Assembly (NCBI GenBank): GCA_026413225.1
Contig: CM048591.1
Span: forward strand, 37,479,803 to 37,543,802
DNA: 64,000 nt
Reading direction: 5' to 3'
Source: Otis tarda
Lineage: Eukaryota; Chordata; Aves; Otidiformes; Otididae
The position numbers and the translations under genes are program-made. Below the pieces are notes generated by a model that was given only the letters and a program-made list of their open reading frames with translations, had not been told where the DNA came from and made no database searches. This document shows, piece after piece, positions 48,227 through 60,737 of this stretch; within the stretch, counting starts at the first letter, position 1, and each line of letters begins with the position of its first letter.

Positions 48227-48969
48227 CTGGTAGAAAAAAAATTGTTTATTTCAGATCAACATCTCATGTTAAAAAACGCATGCACCAAGCCAGGCTGGAA
48301 AATATAGTATATTGAGTAATATAATGAGTGAAGTAAATATAAAAAATAGTATAGTAAGTAAAGGAAGTAATAATCTATTTTGAATTACTGAAATAAGTAC
48401 ATTTCCACATGATATCAGGAAAACAAGTACTGGTTCCTTTGGGCAACCAAGATACTCAGAATTAGTAGTTTCTAGTCCTTATTTATTTACCTACCTTTTC
48501 AAATTTTTGATGAGAATTTGACAGTGATCCTTGTTGTTCGGCTAAATGCTGTTTCTTTTGCATCAGTTGAAGTAATGGGATTCTTTAAAATTCACCATGG
48601 AGAGTTCCATCAAAACCAGTGCTACCTAGCACTATTCATTACCTAACATCCTTTCGTGCAGCTGCAACATGCTCCTTATTCCAAGCTGCAACATAAAGAA
48701 TGTCTCACGGGTGTGGGGTATGTTATGTGAGGAGAAGGGCTTGAGTAAACTTGAGTAAACTTCTATTAGTCAGAGACATGTTGATGCTGCCTAAACCTCT
48801 AGCTATAGCATCTTTTGTTGCCCCTCCCAGGCTGGAAGACTCCACACCTAAAAGACCTAGGCTCACATTTAGGCTGAATGAAAATTTGGTGCCCAAACGC
48901 CCATTTGGAATTGAAAAAAAAAGTCTTACATGAATTGTTGCCATAAAATTGAGATAAAGATATAAACAC

Positions 48970-49536
48970 TAGCAGCAGGTCAAGGGAGGTGATTCTGCCC
49001 CTCTGTTCTGCTCTCGTGAGACCCCACATGCAGTACTGTGTCCAGCTCTGAAGCCCCCAGTGTAAGAAGGACATGAAGTTATTTGAGCCAGTTCAGAGGA
49101 GGGCCAGGAAGATGATCAGAGGGCTGGAGCACCTCTTCTATAAGCACAGGCTGAGAGAGTTGGGGCTGTTCAGCCTGGAGAAGAGAAGGGTCCAGAGAGG
49201 TCTTGTGGCCTTCCAGTACCTAAAGGGGGCTTATAAAAAGATGGGGAGAAACTCTTTAGCAGGGCCTGTTGTGATAGGGCAAGGGATAATGGTTTTAAAA
49301 TAGAGGGAGGTAGATTCAGACTGGATATAAGGAAGAAATTTTTTACAATGAGGGTGATGGAACACTGGAACAGGTTGCCCAGAGAGATGGTAGATGTCCC
49401 ATCCCTGGAAACATTCACGACCAGGTTGGACGAGGTTCTGAGCAACCTGATCTGGTTGGAGATGTTCCTTCTTCTTGCAGGGGGGTTGGGCTAGATGACC
49501 TTTAAAGGTCCTTTCCAACCCAGACCATTCTATGAA
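48970..49536 (+). mobile_element. CR1 LINE copy 6, 5'-truncated, plus strand
   Basis: A CR1 3' fragment of about 570 bp, from AGCAGCAGGTCAAGGGAGG to CCATTCTATGAAT. It covers the last part of ORF2 ([20 protein letters not shown] and FSLEKRRVQRGLV) and the 3' UTR. The frame at 49073-49303 is broken at both ends. Its last 290 bp are a direct repeat of copy 5, about 1.3 kb away. Confidence 0.93.
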
Positions 49537-50662
49537 TACACCAGTACTACTATGGGGCTGAAATGCAAAGTTTGCCTCTTTATTTACTGAATATTAATTA
49601 AAACACTGGTACAAACCGCTGAACTGTATGCTTCATAACTCTCAGAGCACAGATTAATTTGGTAAGTAGCATGAATACTGTATCTGTGTGTAACATCGTG
49701 TGGGGACAGTAAATCGGTTTATGAAGCAGTTTTATAAAGCTCAAGATTGGGTCTTTTATGTCGGTTTGTTATGGGAAAATTTGTTCTAACTGAGTCTATA
49801 TATTTGAGGGAATTGGCCGTTCCTTCATTCTTAAGTAATGGAAGAGGTTGGGCAGGGAGTCCTATATAATACATAAAACCTGCAGTTTCTATGGATACTT
49901 CAATATGGAGAAACTCTTTCCACTTGCATTGCCACTGGGAAACCCAGATTTGGCAAATGCAGTGAACTTTAGGAGTCAAAATACAAATGTGGAATGACTT
50001 GGTTTTGGCTCTCAGTTGCAATGAGTTCCTTACATCAAAGAGTAAAGGCACTGCACGAGCAACTATTGTTATAAGTGTAAAATTATGTAGGAAAGAAACA
50101 TTTTCTAAAATACTGCAAATTACGTCTCTTGATAAAATCAGGGAAAGGGAAATCTGTGTATGCATCCACATTCACACATTTTTATAGTTCTTATTATTCA
50201 GAGAGGATTTTTTATATGTATATATTTACATGCATTCATGTAACCCACACATGCCCATCTTGGCCAAACCTTGAAATGTGTAAATTGACATAATTCCATG
50301 GAAGTGGTATAGCTTTTCTGAACTGCAAAACTGTATCTTGTATGATAGATTATTTTATAAAGGACTAATTATAAAACCATTATAAATGGTATACATTTTT
50401 GACATAGAATACATCAAGATTCTGAATTCATCCAGATATTCCTGAGATAAAATGTTTTATTGATGAATAACTATCACAATACAGAGCATTTATAATTCTC
50501 ACTTTCTAGAAAAAAAAAGATTGTGGCCTGCTGTCTCGTAGATGATCAGGCCATTGACAGATTTGCTTAATGTAGGCCTCTTGAGTTTTTCTGATACATA
50601 TTCGGAGGATACAACATGGAACCCGAAGATCTCAAATGCTTGATGAGATTTTAAAATATAAA

Positions 50663-50702
50663 TTTATACATATACATATATATATATACACATACATATA
50701 TT
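50663..50702. repeat. (TA)n/(TACA)n-rich simple repeat
   Basis: An alternating purine-pyrimidine stretch TATACATATACATATATATATATACACATACATATA within intron T2-T3. It could be length-variable. Confidence 0.7.
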
Positions 50703-53700
50703 TGGACAATACATAATCATGAAAAAATGCAGTATCTGGAAAGTCTTCCTGTTGCAGGTCTGGTGGCTCAGTGCTTTATGCTGTTGGCTTTGCGTCACTA
50801 GGAAGTCTGTCAGGGCAATGTTATTAAATAATTGCTTCTCTGATGTTGTTTTCTGATATGTGTTAGAAAAACTTTCTGTTTCTGCAGTCCTTCACTTTAT
50901 TTGTCTGCACCGCCTGTATGCTTATCCATTGGACCTGTGCTCCTAATTCATACACCTCAGCTATGCCCTCTCAAATCTTTCCCACATGGCAGAAGTGCTT
51001 AGTTTTAAAAGGTTTTTGTTATTTCTTTGTTACGCCTTTCATTGGAAGTGCTGTAATTCATTTCAGCTGTGCTGGAATAGAGCCAGCAAGACTAGTCCTC
51101 TGCTTGCTTTATCCTCTGAGTTGAAGCATTTTAAAGCATACTATTTTAAGAATGTGGACCAGAAAATACTTACATGTTAGGCCCTCCGAGTTGCAAGGCA
51201 CATCTATAACTGTAGATCTGCCACTAAATCTTAACAAAATAGTTTTTTAGTAGATATTCAAAGAGTTAAAACTGAAATGCAGCTTCAAAGGATGGTTTTA
51301 AACTATTCCACAGGGCAGTTTAATGGTTTGCCAGAGTTCCTTGTGGGCGACATATTTCTTCACAAATCTCACTAGATACATATTAGTTACCAAAGTCTCA
51401 ACTCTATCTTTTTTTTTTTTTTTCTTCTGTATTAAAATTTTTTATCTGTCCAACATATGTAATGGGGGAATACTCTCAGCAATATATCTTAGCTATGCCT
51501 TCAATCAGGCAATGCTTGTCAGTTACTTTGGATCTTCCCATATAAAACCTTAACTTATTTCTCAATTCTGTTACCTTGTCACCTTATATAAAAAAGAGGA
51601 ACTAAAGGTGTTATAGAAATAAGGCTATGTTAACAGACATAATACCTCATATGAGAAGATTTCAATGTATAATTTTTTGTGTCACTAGTTAGAAATGTTT
51701 AATTCCACATCTGGGCCACATCAGGTAGAAGGCTGTGCCTTTAACCGCATACAAGAGCCCTACACTTACGCTGAGTTCTTATGAGTTGATAGGATGCAAT
51801 TAAAAATGAGGTAATTATCTCCCACTAAGATGGCAGAAAAACTGAGCTGCAGTAAGATAATCAAGTTAGAGTGTAATAGCAAACTAGAACCTGTCTCTCC
51901 TGCGCCCCAGACCCCAGCACTATCATAGTTGCCAGGTCATTGCTACGTCTTTCTGTAAGCAGTACTAAGTGTACTTACCCCTCCCATGAGACTTAGTCAC
52001 TGCATGTCATGTGTTACTTCTCCACTTTTCTTAATTAAAATATCATTTTATCTAATTTAAAAATGTTCATTGCTTATCTTCTATAGCATTGCCCAAGTGC
52101 CTTTTCTTTACAATCAATGAAAAAAATGACCTTATTTCCTCACTTTTGCTTGTTTACTTTCATGGGAACCTGGATATGGATTGTGCACTTGGGCTTTTCT
52201 ATGTAATCTTATAGGTTACAAAGGTTTCACAGAGCTGATAAAAAAAATTGATCAGAATTGTTTTCATCAATGGGTAGCAAGAACCGAGAGGATCTGGTCT
52301 TACAGAGTTCTGTGCTTTTTCCATGCTTGGCCTTGATACATTCTCTTTTGGCTGGCTTGTGGGATCAGCTCCTTGAGTTTTGCTGAAGAAATATTTATCC
52401 ATAAAGCTTAAGTCCGTAAGGAACTTAGACTAACCTGCATATAACAAGCCATTAAAATTCACCCTGAGGATTCCTCTTAAAGTTACCCCTCTGTTTAGCC
52501 CACACCCTTAATGTTTGATACATTACAGCTCCCCAAAAGAAATCTTGTCTTCACCTTGAAATTGTTAGGACATGGAGCTTACAGCATTTCCTTTCCCCCA
52601 AATTTTGGGCAGTCATACAAAATTTGAGCCTGGTTTACAATTATTTCTCTACCTGCAGCTTTCAGTCACCTTCTTCTCCACTCAGTCATTTTATACAATG
52701 AACAAATTTCTGTTTCCTTATTTGCATATGCAGAAGAGACAAAGAAGATACCCTTCATGGACAAAACTTTGGAATGCTATGATTTGAGATGATGAGAGGG
52801 ATTCAGGACTGGAAGTCTCCTTTTCAAAAGTGCTCTCGGCAGTGATGAACCAGAAATCTGAATTTACAATGTTGGTTCCTAAGTCACTAAGCTCCCCCTT
52901 GTGCCAATGGACAAAGCAGAACCTTGAAAAGGGCTGAACATCTCTTCCCTGAACAGTGGTGTATGGAGCTGAGTGTGATATAATGATTTTAGGATAAAAG
53001 GCCCTTTTGTTGCAGGATTAGCTGAGATCACACAAAGCCTCAGGTTAGCTTTAATCATGACAGGCAGGAGAGAGGCAACTGCCTTTATCAACTACACTAT
53101 CTTACACAGCCCTCTATTCTTTCCCCTGCAGAATAAAAATATTTACATTAGCCAAAGCTGCCTTTTATTGCTGACACAAAGGGATTTTTCCCCCTCTTTA
53201 TTCTGTGTGTTTCTTCCCTCATTTCTACGTAGTATTTATACAATGGTTGTTAGAAACTCAAGGAAGAGCCAGAGCCCTCAGGAGTACTGAGTGGGCATAA
53301 ATAGACTCCAGAAAGACAATCTTTAATAATCTTTAAACCTCCGTTTTTACTAATAATGTGAATGCCTGGGAGTAAAAGCTTTCTGGGATCACGGTTTCTC
53401 CCTTGCCTGTGTAAGCACAAAAATCAGAGCCTGGCAAAGTTTTCTGCTGCTCACCTGGAGCCTGAAATTTGACAGCCCCATAAGAAAGCGGGGAGGGGAA
53501 TGGAGCAATGAATCCCAATTTATATTGATAACACTTTGTTCTGTACTCTTCTCACTTCTTGAAGAAGGGGGAAATACTATGTCAGTCTCAAAATTTAGAC
53601 TGACAATGAAAAAAACCTGTGTTTAGCCTCTCCATTTCTGGAATTTCCCTACTGGAAATTTCCCCGTCTGATCTTGTCAAGCTTCCTATTTTTTTTTTGT

Positions 53701-56700
53701 GAAGCTCAGTAGCTGGGAAATTTCTAAAGAGCAGTGGAATGGAGACATCTGAATCTCACTGAGAATTACCTCATCATGCTGATAGTATAGCTTTGGAAAT
53801 CCAGGTAGTTTCCTGTGAAATATCCAAAAGAAAGGTGGAAGCTGACTGTATACATCGAGTAAAGCTGGTGTTATTTGCTCCCGGAGTACATCAAAGGCAG
53901 GATCTTTCAATGCCGGAGGAAAACACATGTTATACTCCAGAAGCAACCATGCCAGCACGGCGTCTCTCTCCTATGTTATACTGTGAGGAGTATGAAATTT
54001 GTATACACAGAGCCTTCCCTGTCCACAGGATTTCTGCAGTCTGACTTGGAGGGGGATAAACCTGCAATGGGAAGAGGTGGATGTCCCAGAGCAGTGTTTC
54101 TGTGGTGTCATCTGTCTTAAACAGAGAGACCTGCGGAGACCTCCTCCTGTACTGGAGATCTCCAACTTAACCAGGATGTGAACACAGATCTGCTGATCTG
54201 CTGCTAACTGGGCAGATTTCAGCAGGCAAACTATTGCCCCAATAAGATGTAACAATACAGATTCATACTGCTAATCAAATGCAATTTCTGTTTAATTTGT
54301 GGAGATGAATACATATTAGAGCCTGAAAGAAATCTGCCAAAAACATGCAAGCCTGTCTTTTGATCCAGCAGCATTGCACAGAACAGCACATTAGCACGGC
54401 CACAAGCACCATGGATGACAGCAATGTGATCCATGGGGACTGGCAACCAGCTGCTAGACTTCCCTTCCAACCCATGCCTCAAAGAACATCTGCAGGCATC
54501 AGGAGGAGGGCAGTGGGCAGGCCAAGGACAATTGTAAATGGAAAAGATATGCAGTATTATCTGAATTGTGACTAAATCACACTAGTCACGCTCCAGTGAA
54601 CATTCAGTGCTATTATTGAGTTTGCATGATGGAGACATTAATTCTCCTTGGGTAAATAAATATTCACCGCCTGTCAATGTTCTAGCTTCTCCCCCTCGGG
54701 CTGATTGGAAAAAATGGGAACTTAATCAGCTCATTGCATAATACCATAAAGCAAAGATGTCTACTGTGTTTTGAGACGGGACAGTATTTTTTTGCTTTGA
54801 AAAGTGATGTTGTTTTCCCAGAAGACCTTCAACAAATCCATCCCCCAAACACTAAGAAACACTGATAAATAAATGCTTGTACAAGGGGCATTCTTCTAAG
54901 CTGTGCCTTGCCCATCTTTGGCAGAAAATGCATGAGCTGCTCACAAAAAAAGAGACGTAACAAAAACCAGCCTTTGGTGTGGCACTGAAAGGCTGCATTT
55001 GTTGCTTACTGGAATTATATTTTTTAAATGCTCAGAGCCTTCTCATCCTTATTTTGCTTTCCTTTGACTACATTTCCCATGCCAGAAGTGAAAATTGGCC
55101 CTGTTTTTATGCAATAAATACTGCTTTCTAATCCAGAAGGAAAGTCCTTCAAGTATTGTTTCAATTATAGTGTGGCTATTAAAATATAATTCTGTGGTGG
55201 TGTCTGCTACCCTTGCACAGCAGATAAACATTACTGCAATCTCTCTGGCTTTATCCTGAGGATTTCAGAACAGTTTCCTTAATGAGACCCAATCTTACTG
55301 TGCTCTGAGATTTCACAGAATTGTCCCAGGACTTCAACAGATCTAAATCCTCTTTGCTCATCAGTGTGGAACCGATGGTAGAAATGCAGGTGTTCATTGC
55401 ACTTCCACCGGTTGGAGGCAATTCTAAGGTTCAGAGCCTTAGTTTGATCTCAAGGTCACTGTGCTGCTACGTACAATTCTTTAGCCCTTGCTAATGAGGA
55501 GAATTTAAACCTCAATATGCTCTTACGATGTGTTAGTAAATAATCAGATAATAAATTTCACCAAAAATTGAAATGTCCCAAGATTAAGTAACACAAGTAA
55601 ATAAAAATTATGCTGAAATTAGTTTTCCCCCTGCTAAACAAAAGGTTAATCAGAAATAAATTGTCAACCTTTTTTTTTTTTCATATATTGAAACTGCATA
55701 TTCTGAACAAGCTCATGCAAGATGTTGTTGGTGTCAGTCTCCTTCTGATGAAAACTTGACTAGGCTTTTTCTTTGTATGCTGTAAAGCTTTTTTAATGCT
55801 TGCTTAAAATATTTTGCACAAACATCTAATGGCAGAACTTTTTTGATTCATTCTGTACCAATGACATGACAATGGCATATCCAATATAAATATAAAGCAT
55901 GGTAATGGATCACAGACAAGTTATTGTTCCACGCGTTGCACTGCAAATTGAAAGCTTTGACTCATACAAGCAATCACTTAAATGTCTTTACAGGAATCTT
56001 GAATTTATAACAGGCCTTCTTACAGTCATTCAGTTCATTAAAGAATTTCATTTAAAAGTAGCAGATAGTTACCTAAACTGGCCACTCGTACAGACAATGC
56101 TCACTCTGTTTGTGATGTGGCTATTAAGAGGATTAACTTGGTCATCACCAGTTGAAAGTTGTATTTAGTGATGGGTGAAATTGCCATAGTCAGCTCTAGT
56201 ATCTCTGTATATGGATTTACTCATCTTCAAGGCTCATATATCATCATAACTTTTATCATTACCTGACAATGTGGAATAGCCAGCAGCCCTGCTATTACAC
56301 AACATATTCAGTAGCAGGGCTTACTCAGAATTTCACAGGAGATTGGAAAGTTGCAATCCCAATAGAAATTTGGGTAGTCTGTAAAGTCTCATAGGGAAAT
56401 CTTTATTAGAAAACAGTGTTCTCCACCAAGGAGGAGTTTGCAAATTCTCCTCCAAAAGAGGCAGAATGTGCCAGTGGAGATTGGTGTGTGGGTAGGCAGG
56501 GGCTAAGCCAAGAGCCACAGGAGCTACTGGTCAGAAGCATAAGGTTTCCATCAACATATCCTGGCAGGTATCTGATTTGCTGATCCCACAACACTGGTGT
56601 GTAGCTGAAGTGGAGAGCTGCAGCTAGAAAGGGAGTAAGGTTGGAGCCCCGTTGCAGAAAAGAAAACACTTCTACTATAAAATGACACCCTCACATAACA

Positions 56701-57941
56701 GGCTTCTGCAGGATGTTCTGCAGGTCTGGGGCATGCTAAACTTTTTTCTGATTAAAAATAATGTTAGCATAAGTATGAGATTTTTTTTTTTTACCAAAGT
56801 TGTCATTGCCTTTGAGACTTCTAGTAAAGAAGAGGTCTAGCTGGGTGTCCAGTTGGCATTTAAATCAAGGATTGTGTAAAGATTCTCCTAAACAGACATA
56901 CGAGTTGGAAAATACTTTACCATGGAAGTGACATGTCTTAACTGGAGGAGTATCTTCAATTTGTCATTGCTTTTTGACTTGTGATATAAGTAAGGCAGAA
57001 ATCAGTGAACAAATTTGGACTGATGCCATGCACAGTCCTTTCAGACATGGAGAAAAGTACCATTTTGTTCATACTTGGCAGCTCCTGATCTTCCTAAAAT
57101 GGTCCATATCTGTTCTGCATGCCAACAACACAGTGTCAAATACTGAACACTCCAAACTACTCACCATTGTATCAGAGAGGGAGGATTGATCACCTAAGAA
57201 AACTCTGCAGCTGGGAATAATCTAGCTTTCTTCAATTGCAATCCTGTTGCTGCAGCAATCCTCTTGTACTATAGTGCTGCTTACGAATTCTGCTTGCATC
57301 TGGCCACTGCTATTAAGGCATCACAAATAAAAATGATCAAAGAGTCTGAGCTGACACGAGAAAGTACTGGTTTTTGGCCTTGAACTCAGTTCTATGCTTA
57401 CTTGTCTGTGAGACTTCACAGCTCAGCATTTATACAGCTCATGCCCTCTGGAACAGACCTCTCTGGCCAGAGCTACAGCAAGTTTATTATCACTCTGTAC
57501 ATTTCCTACCCACAGAAGATGAACTCTTAGCAATAAAAGACACTACATTGAATTTCTCATGCCAGTTGGGAGCTGAAGGTAGGGTGGGAGCTGAAGAAAC
57601 AAGCTCTTCATACAGGATTGGTGTAAGGGTTAGGTCAACCTTTCTTCCATGTCTGGTCTTACCAAACCACTGCTAAGAATGTGCCATCCCACATACACTT
57701 GCTCCGAGGACTGATGGGAAAACTGTGAGAACGGTTTGTTTTGAAACTAACTAACTCCTAACTCCTTGTTTTGAAACAAGTAGGTGACAATGAGATGTTT
57801 AAAGCTGAACAGTGGTTTTTTTTTTTTCAGGCAATTCTTTACATAGCCTCAGTGAATATGCTTAAAATGTCATCTGAATTTATGGCTTCTTTGATAGGTT
57901 GCCACTTTGGTCTCCACTCAAGTTGTACTATCACTCTGTAC

Positions 57942-57987
57942 ATCAGCTAATACTGATGGAGGATCAGCTAATATTGATGGAGGATCT
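57942..57987. repeat. 21-bp two-copy tandem repeat
   Basis: CAGCTAATACTGATGGAGGAT is followed at once by CAGCTAATATTGATGGAGGAT, differing by one base. It keeps an open frame in two registers, which inflates the short open frames at 57899-58233. No gene is supported here. Confidence 0.85.
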
Positions 57988-58229
57988 CACCCTGCAGAAG
58001 TCACAGATGAGTCTACAAGGAGCCCTTTCGATCTACTGGAAGGACAGACAGCCTGCTGTTCTCAAGTGGCAGGCTGGGGTTGTGATTTGAGGTATACTGG
58101 ATGTGCGTACTGGCACATGAACAGACATCAGTATCTCACTGTGCAAATGGCCATGTATGATTGCAAGGATGAAACCTTTCTCCTAAACTGTCTGAGCAAA
58201 CAGGTAGTTATGCATTTCACTTTTTTTCA

Positions 58230-58252
58230 CTAATCGCATGCAAAGCGATTAG
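58230..58252. repeat. 8-bp inverted repeat
   Basis: CTAATCGC and GCGATTAG, perfectly complementary, with a 7-base loop. Its CpGs are unusual in this AT-rich intron. Confidence 0.6.
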
Positions 58253-58837
58253 ACTCATCACAAACTCTTACAGGTCAGAAAAAGCCAACACTGTTACCCA
58301 CTAGGGTTCAGACATGGCTGTCCTGCAACTATACAAAAGGTGTCCTCCATGGAAACCAGACATTTCTGCAATGATAAGTTCCATCACTCAAAACCAAAAA
58401 AGTCTGCAATAAAATTAAACACCCTTACCCTCCCAATTTGTTTCAATGGCTTGTGTGTGGTATCTAAGTGCTCTACACCATAAAGCTACCTGTGCCCTTC
58501 AACAAAGATATTTTACATACAGATTATTGACATGTTTTTCCAGACCAAAAGAACAGGAATTTAGGTTAATTTAATAGAAAAAATAAAATATGGAATAACA
58601 TTGATTTTGGCCAATATCAATTACAACAGAGCTACCCTATTTTACAAATAACAACTGAACATTTTACACATGTACAGTATTTTTTCAGTAAAAATGAATT
58701 TGGATAAAACAATGTGTCAGGTTTTTTTTAAAGAAAACAAAGACATTAATTTCTTCTCTATAATAGTGTTAGAGACATTTGTAAGTATCCAAACAAATTC
58801 TTTACAATCCATTACATAATTAAATCTCAATTATGAA

Positions 58838-58875
58838 TATATATTTATATATAATATATATATAATATTAACTTA
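58838..58875. repeat. (TA)n-rich tract in the probable PC5A 3' region
   Basis: ATGAATATATATTTATATATAATATATATATAATATTA. It lies downstream of the candidate PC5A polyadenylation signals when read on the minus strand, so it may be just past the end of that transcript. Confidence 0.65.
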
Positions 58876-59108
58876 AAACTTTGAAAGCATTATGTTCTAG
58901 TTAAACATGTTATACTGAGAAATGAGGCAGTAACACAATAGTAGTTAAACTAGCACAAATTTAATTATTTTAAATTTGAATGTTTGTCAGGATATTTGTA
59001 ATGGGCACCAAAGGAGCTTTACTGGCCCCCTGTCATATCAAACCAGGTTGTAATAGTTTATCTGCTCTCTGCTAAAAGTGACGCATTACCTCTATAGGTT
59101 TTTATCCA

Positions 59109-60621
59109 TTTATTTGTAAAACTTCCACAAGCATTTTTGATCCTCTTTATTTTCTAACATTTACATGCTTAAACACCTGCAATACATTTTCTATTTGTGT
59201 GTCCTGGAAAGGCAACTGAGAAAGACACTTTTTACATTTTTATCCCCTGAAAACAGTATCTTTGAAGTTTAATTTTCTGTTTTCTGCTAAATGACTGTCT
59301 TTCAAACAGTATGCTAAGTGAAGCTGATGAAGATACATTAGACGAAAATTTGTACTGGCAGCTGTGTGCCTGGGTAAAGAGAGAAAGGCAGGGGCTGCTT
59401 CTCTCGTCACCCAGGATAGTTTTACACTGAGGTAACTCCACTGGCCTCAGCAGGACTATTCCTGCTGAAGTTTCTATTATGAGCAGCTAAAAGCAGATTC
59501 AGGCCCATCATGACACTGTTGTTACATCAAGAGAAACATTGATTTATTGCCCGATATGTCATCATTCCTGGACATGTATTTGGCACAATTATAAATCCAG
59601 TCCTGTAAACACATCCTGTCGCATATAGTCACACTGGCATTTATGTATGGACACTATGAAATAGCTCCACATATCTGTATGATAATATCCCCTTTTTTTT
59701 TTAAATGAATGCTACAAGACAACAATAATTTATGAATACTACTTACATGTTAGCAATGTTTTCTGACTTTCGAGTGTATACAATACTCTCGCTTACACAA
59801 AACAAGAGAAGTAGTATCTTTTGAATTTGTTCACTATAGGAACAATTTTTTTTTTATTTGAAATAGCTTTGACAATTTAAAAAAATAAAATAAAAATCCT
59901 AGCATATCTGTTAATAAGCTAGCTGTCTAAAAATGAAATCTATATGACCAAAACCACATTTTTGGGCAAACATATATACATACTGCATGTGATACAAAAA
60001 ACAGCACACAGCAGAGGAAGTAAGAAAGAAATGTGTGCAGAAGTGTTCACTTTTCTTTTTTTTAAATACTGTTACAAAAGGGGCAGAACTGAGTCCTGCA
60101 ACTAACGATGTTTCTGATCCCCTCAGGAACTCAAGTTCCCCCTGTCAATACACATAGCACAAAAAAGACTAATGCAAACATTTTTTAATTTTTAGTTTTA
60201 ATCCATGTAAACCTGTGTTGTATTCTTGAAATACTCTTTGAACATCTTGAAGGGGAAAGAAGTAGGAAAAAAAAGGGAAGAAGAAGGACCTTCAAAAAAA
60301 CAGGAATAATCCTAAGCTTGACAGAAAATCAAATCATGAATTAAACGTTAATTTTGGCATCAAATGCTTTGGTCACACAATACTGACTCTGTGATCCTGG
60401 ATGCTCAGCTCTAGACATCCAGTTATGAAAGGTAGGCGTGTTGTAGTATTTCCACTTAAGTTCCAACAAACAGTTCACCATCTCCCCAGACAAAGGAGGA
60501 GGAGAGAGAAAGAGGTGGCTTTCTTTTTTTTTCTTTTTTTTTTTTTCTTTTTTTTCCTTTTTCAATAATACGGATTAATCTATAAGTCTACAGGAACAGG
60601 AGGATGCTGGGAGGTGTCAGT
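59109..60621 (-). other. PCSK5: Probable 3' UTR of the PC5A transcript
   Basis: This region directly follows the TGA of exon TA on the minus strand and is not a splice site context. It is AT-rich, with no repeat I can name. AATAAA hexamers occur on the minus strand at 59858-59853, 59548-59543, 59151-59146 and 59114-59109; ATTAAA forms occur too. Any of these could be the cleavage signal, so the lower edge is a guess set at the last one. An A/G-rich tract (minus strand of 60515-60562) lies about 60-110 bases after the stop codon. Confidence 0.5.
60515..60562. repeat. Interrupted poly-T (poly-A on the gene strand)
   Basis: CTTTCTTTTTTTTTCTTTTTTTTTTTTTCTTTTTTTTCC-like tract. On the PCSK5 strand it is an A-rich, G-interrupted run within the first ~110 bases of the PC5A 3' UTR. 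Confidence 0.85.
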
Positions 60622-60737
60622 TCACCCCTTGTGCGTACATGTTCTGCAACACAATTGCTGAAGCACTTTCCGCTGGCAGAGATTGTTCTTTTTCACCAGC
60701 ATACAGAATCCTCCCTCGGCCCAGGACTCTTCCGTGG
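60622..60737 (-). CDS. PCSK5: PCSK5 exon TA, PC5A-specific terminal exon (PLAC tail)
   Basis: This alternative last exon gives the short isoform PC5A its C-terminus. It follows the acceptor TTGCTGCTGCCCTCTGGAAG and enters in phase 1. The last base of T2 plus CC gives Ala, so the junction reads CKD-ATEESWAEGGFC. It continues MLVKKNNLCQRKVLQQLCC then RTCTHKG and TGA. The five cysteines here plus that of CKD give the six-cysteine PLAC (protease and lacunin) pattern. Mammalian PC5A ends, as I recall, with nearly the same KNNLCQRKVLQQLCC block. PC5A lacks a membrane anchor, so it is soluble and secreted via the regulated pathway or held at heparan sulfate. The exon is missed by simple ORF calling because the frame lacks a Met start and is only 38 codons. 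Confidence 0.95.

Noticed and set aside
53686..54575. Cluster of overlapping 60-94 codon frames on both strands
   Set aside because: Frames overlap in all registers, show no recognised domain, no splice context and no codon-use signal, so I read them as chance frames.
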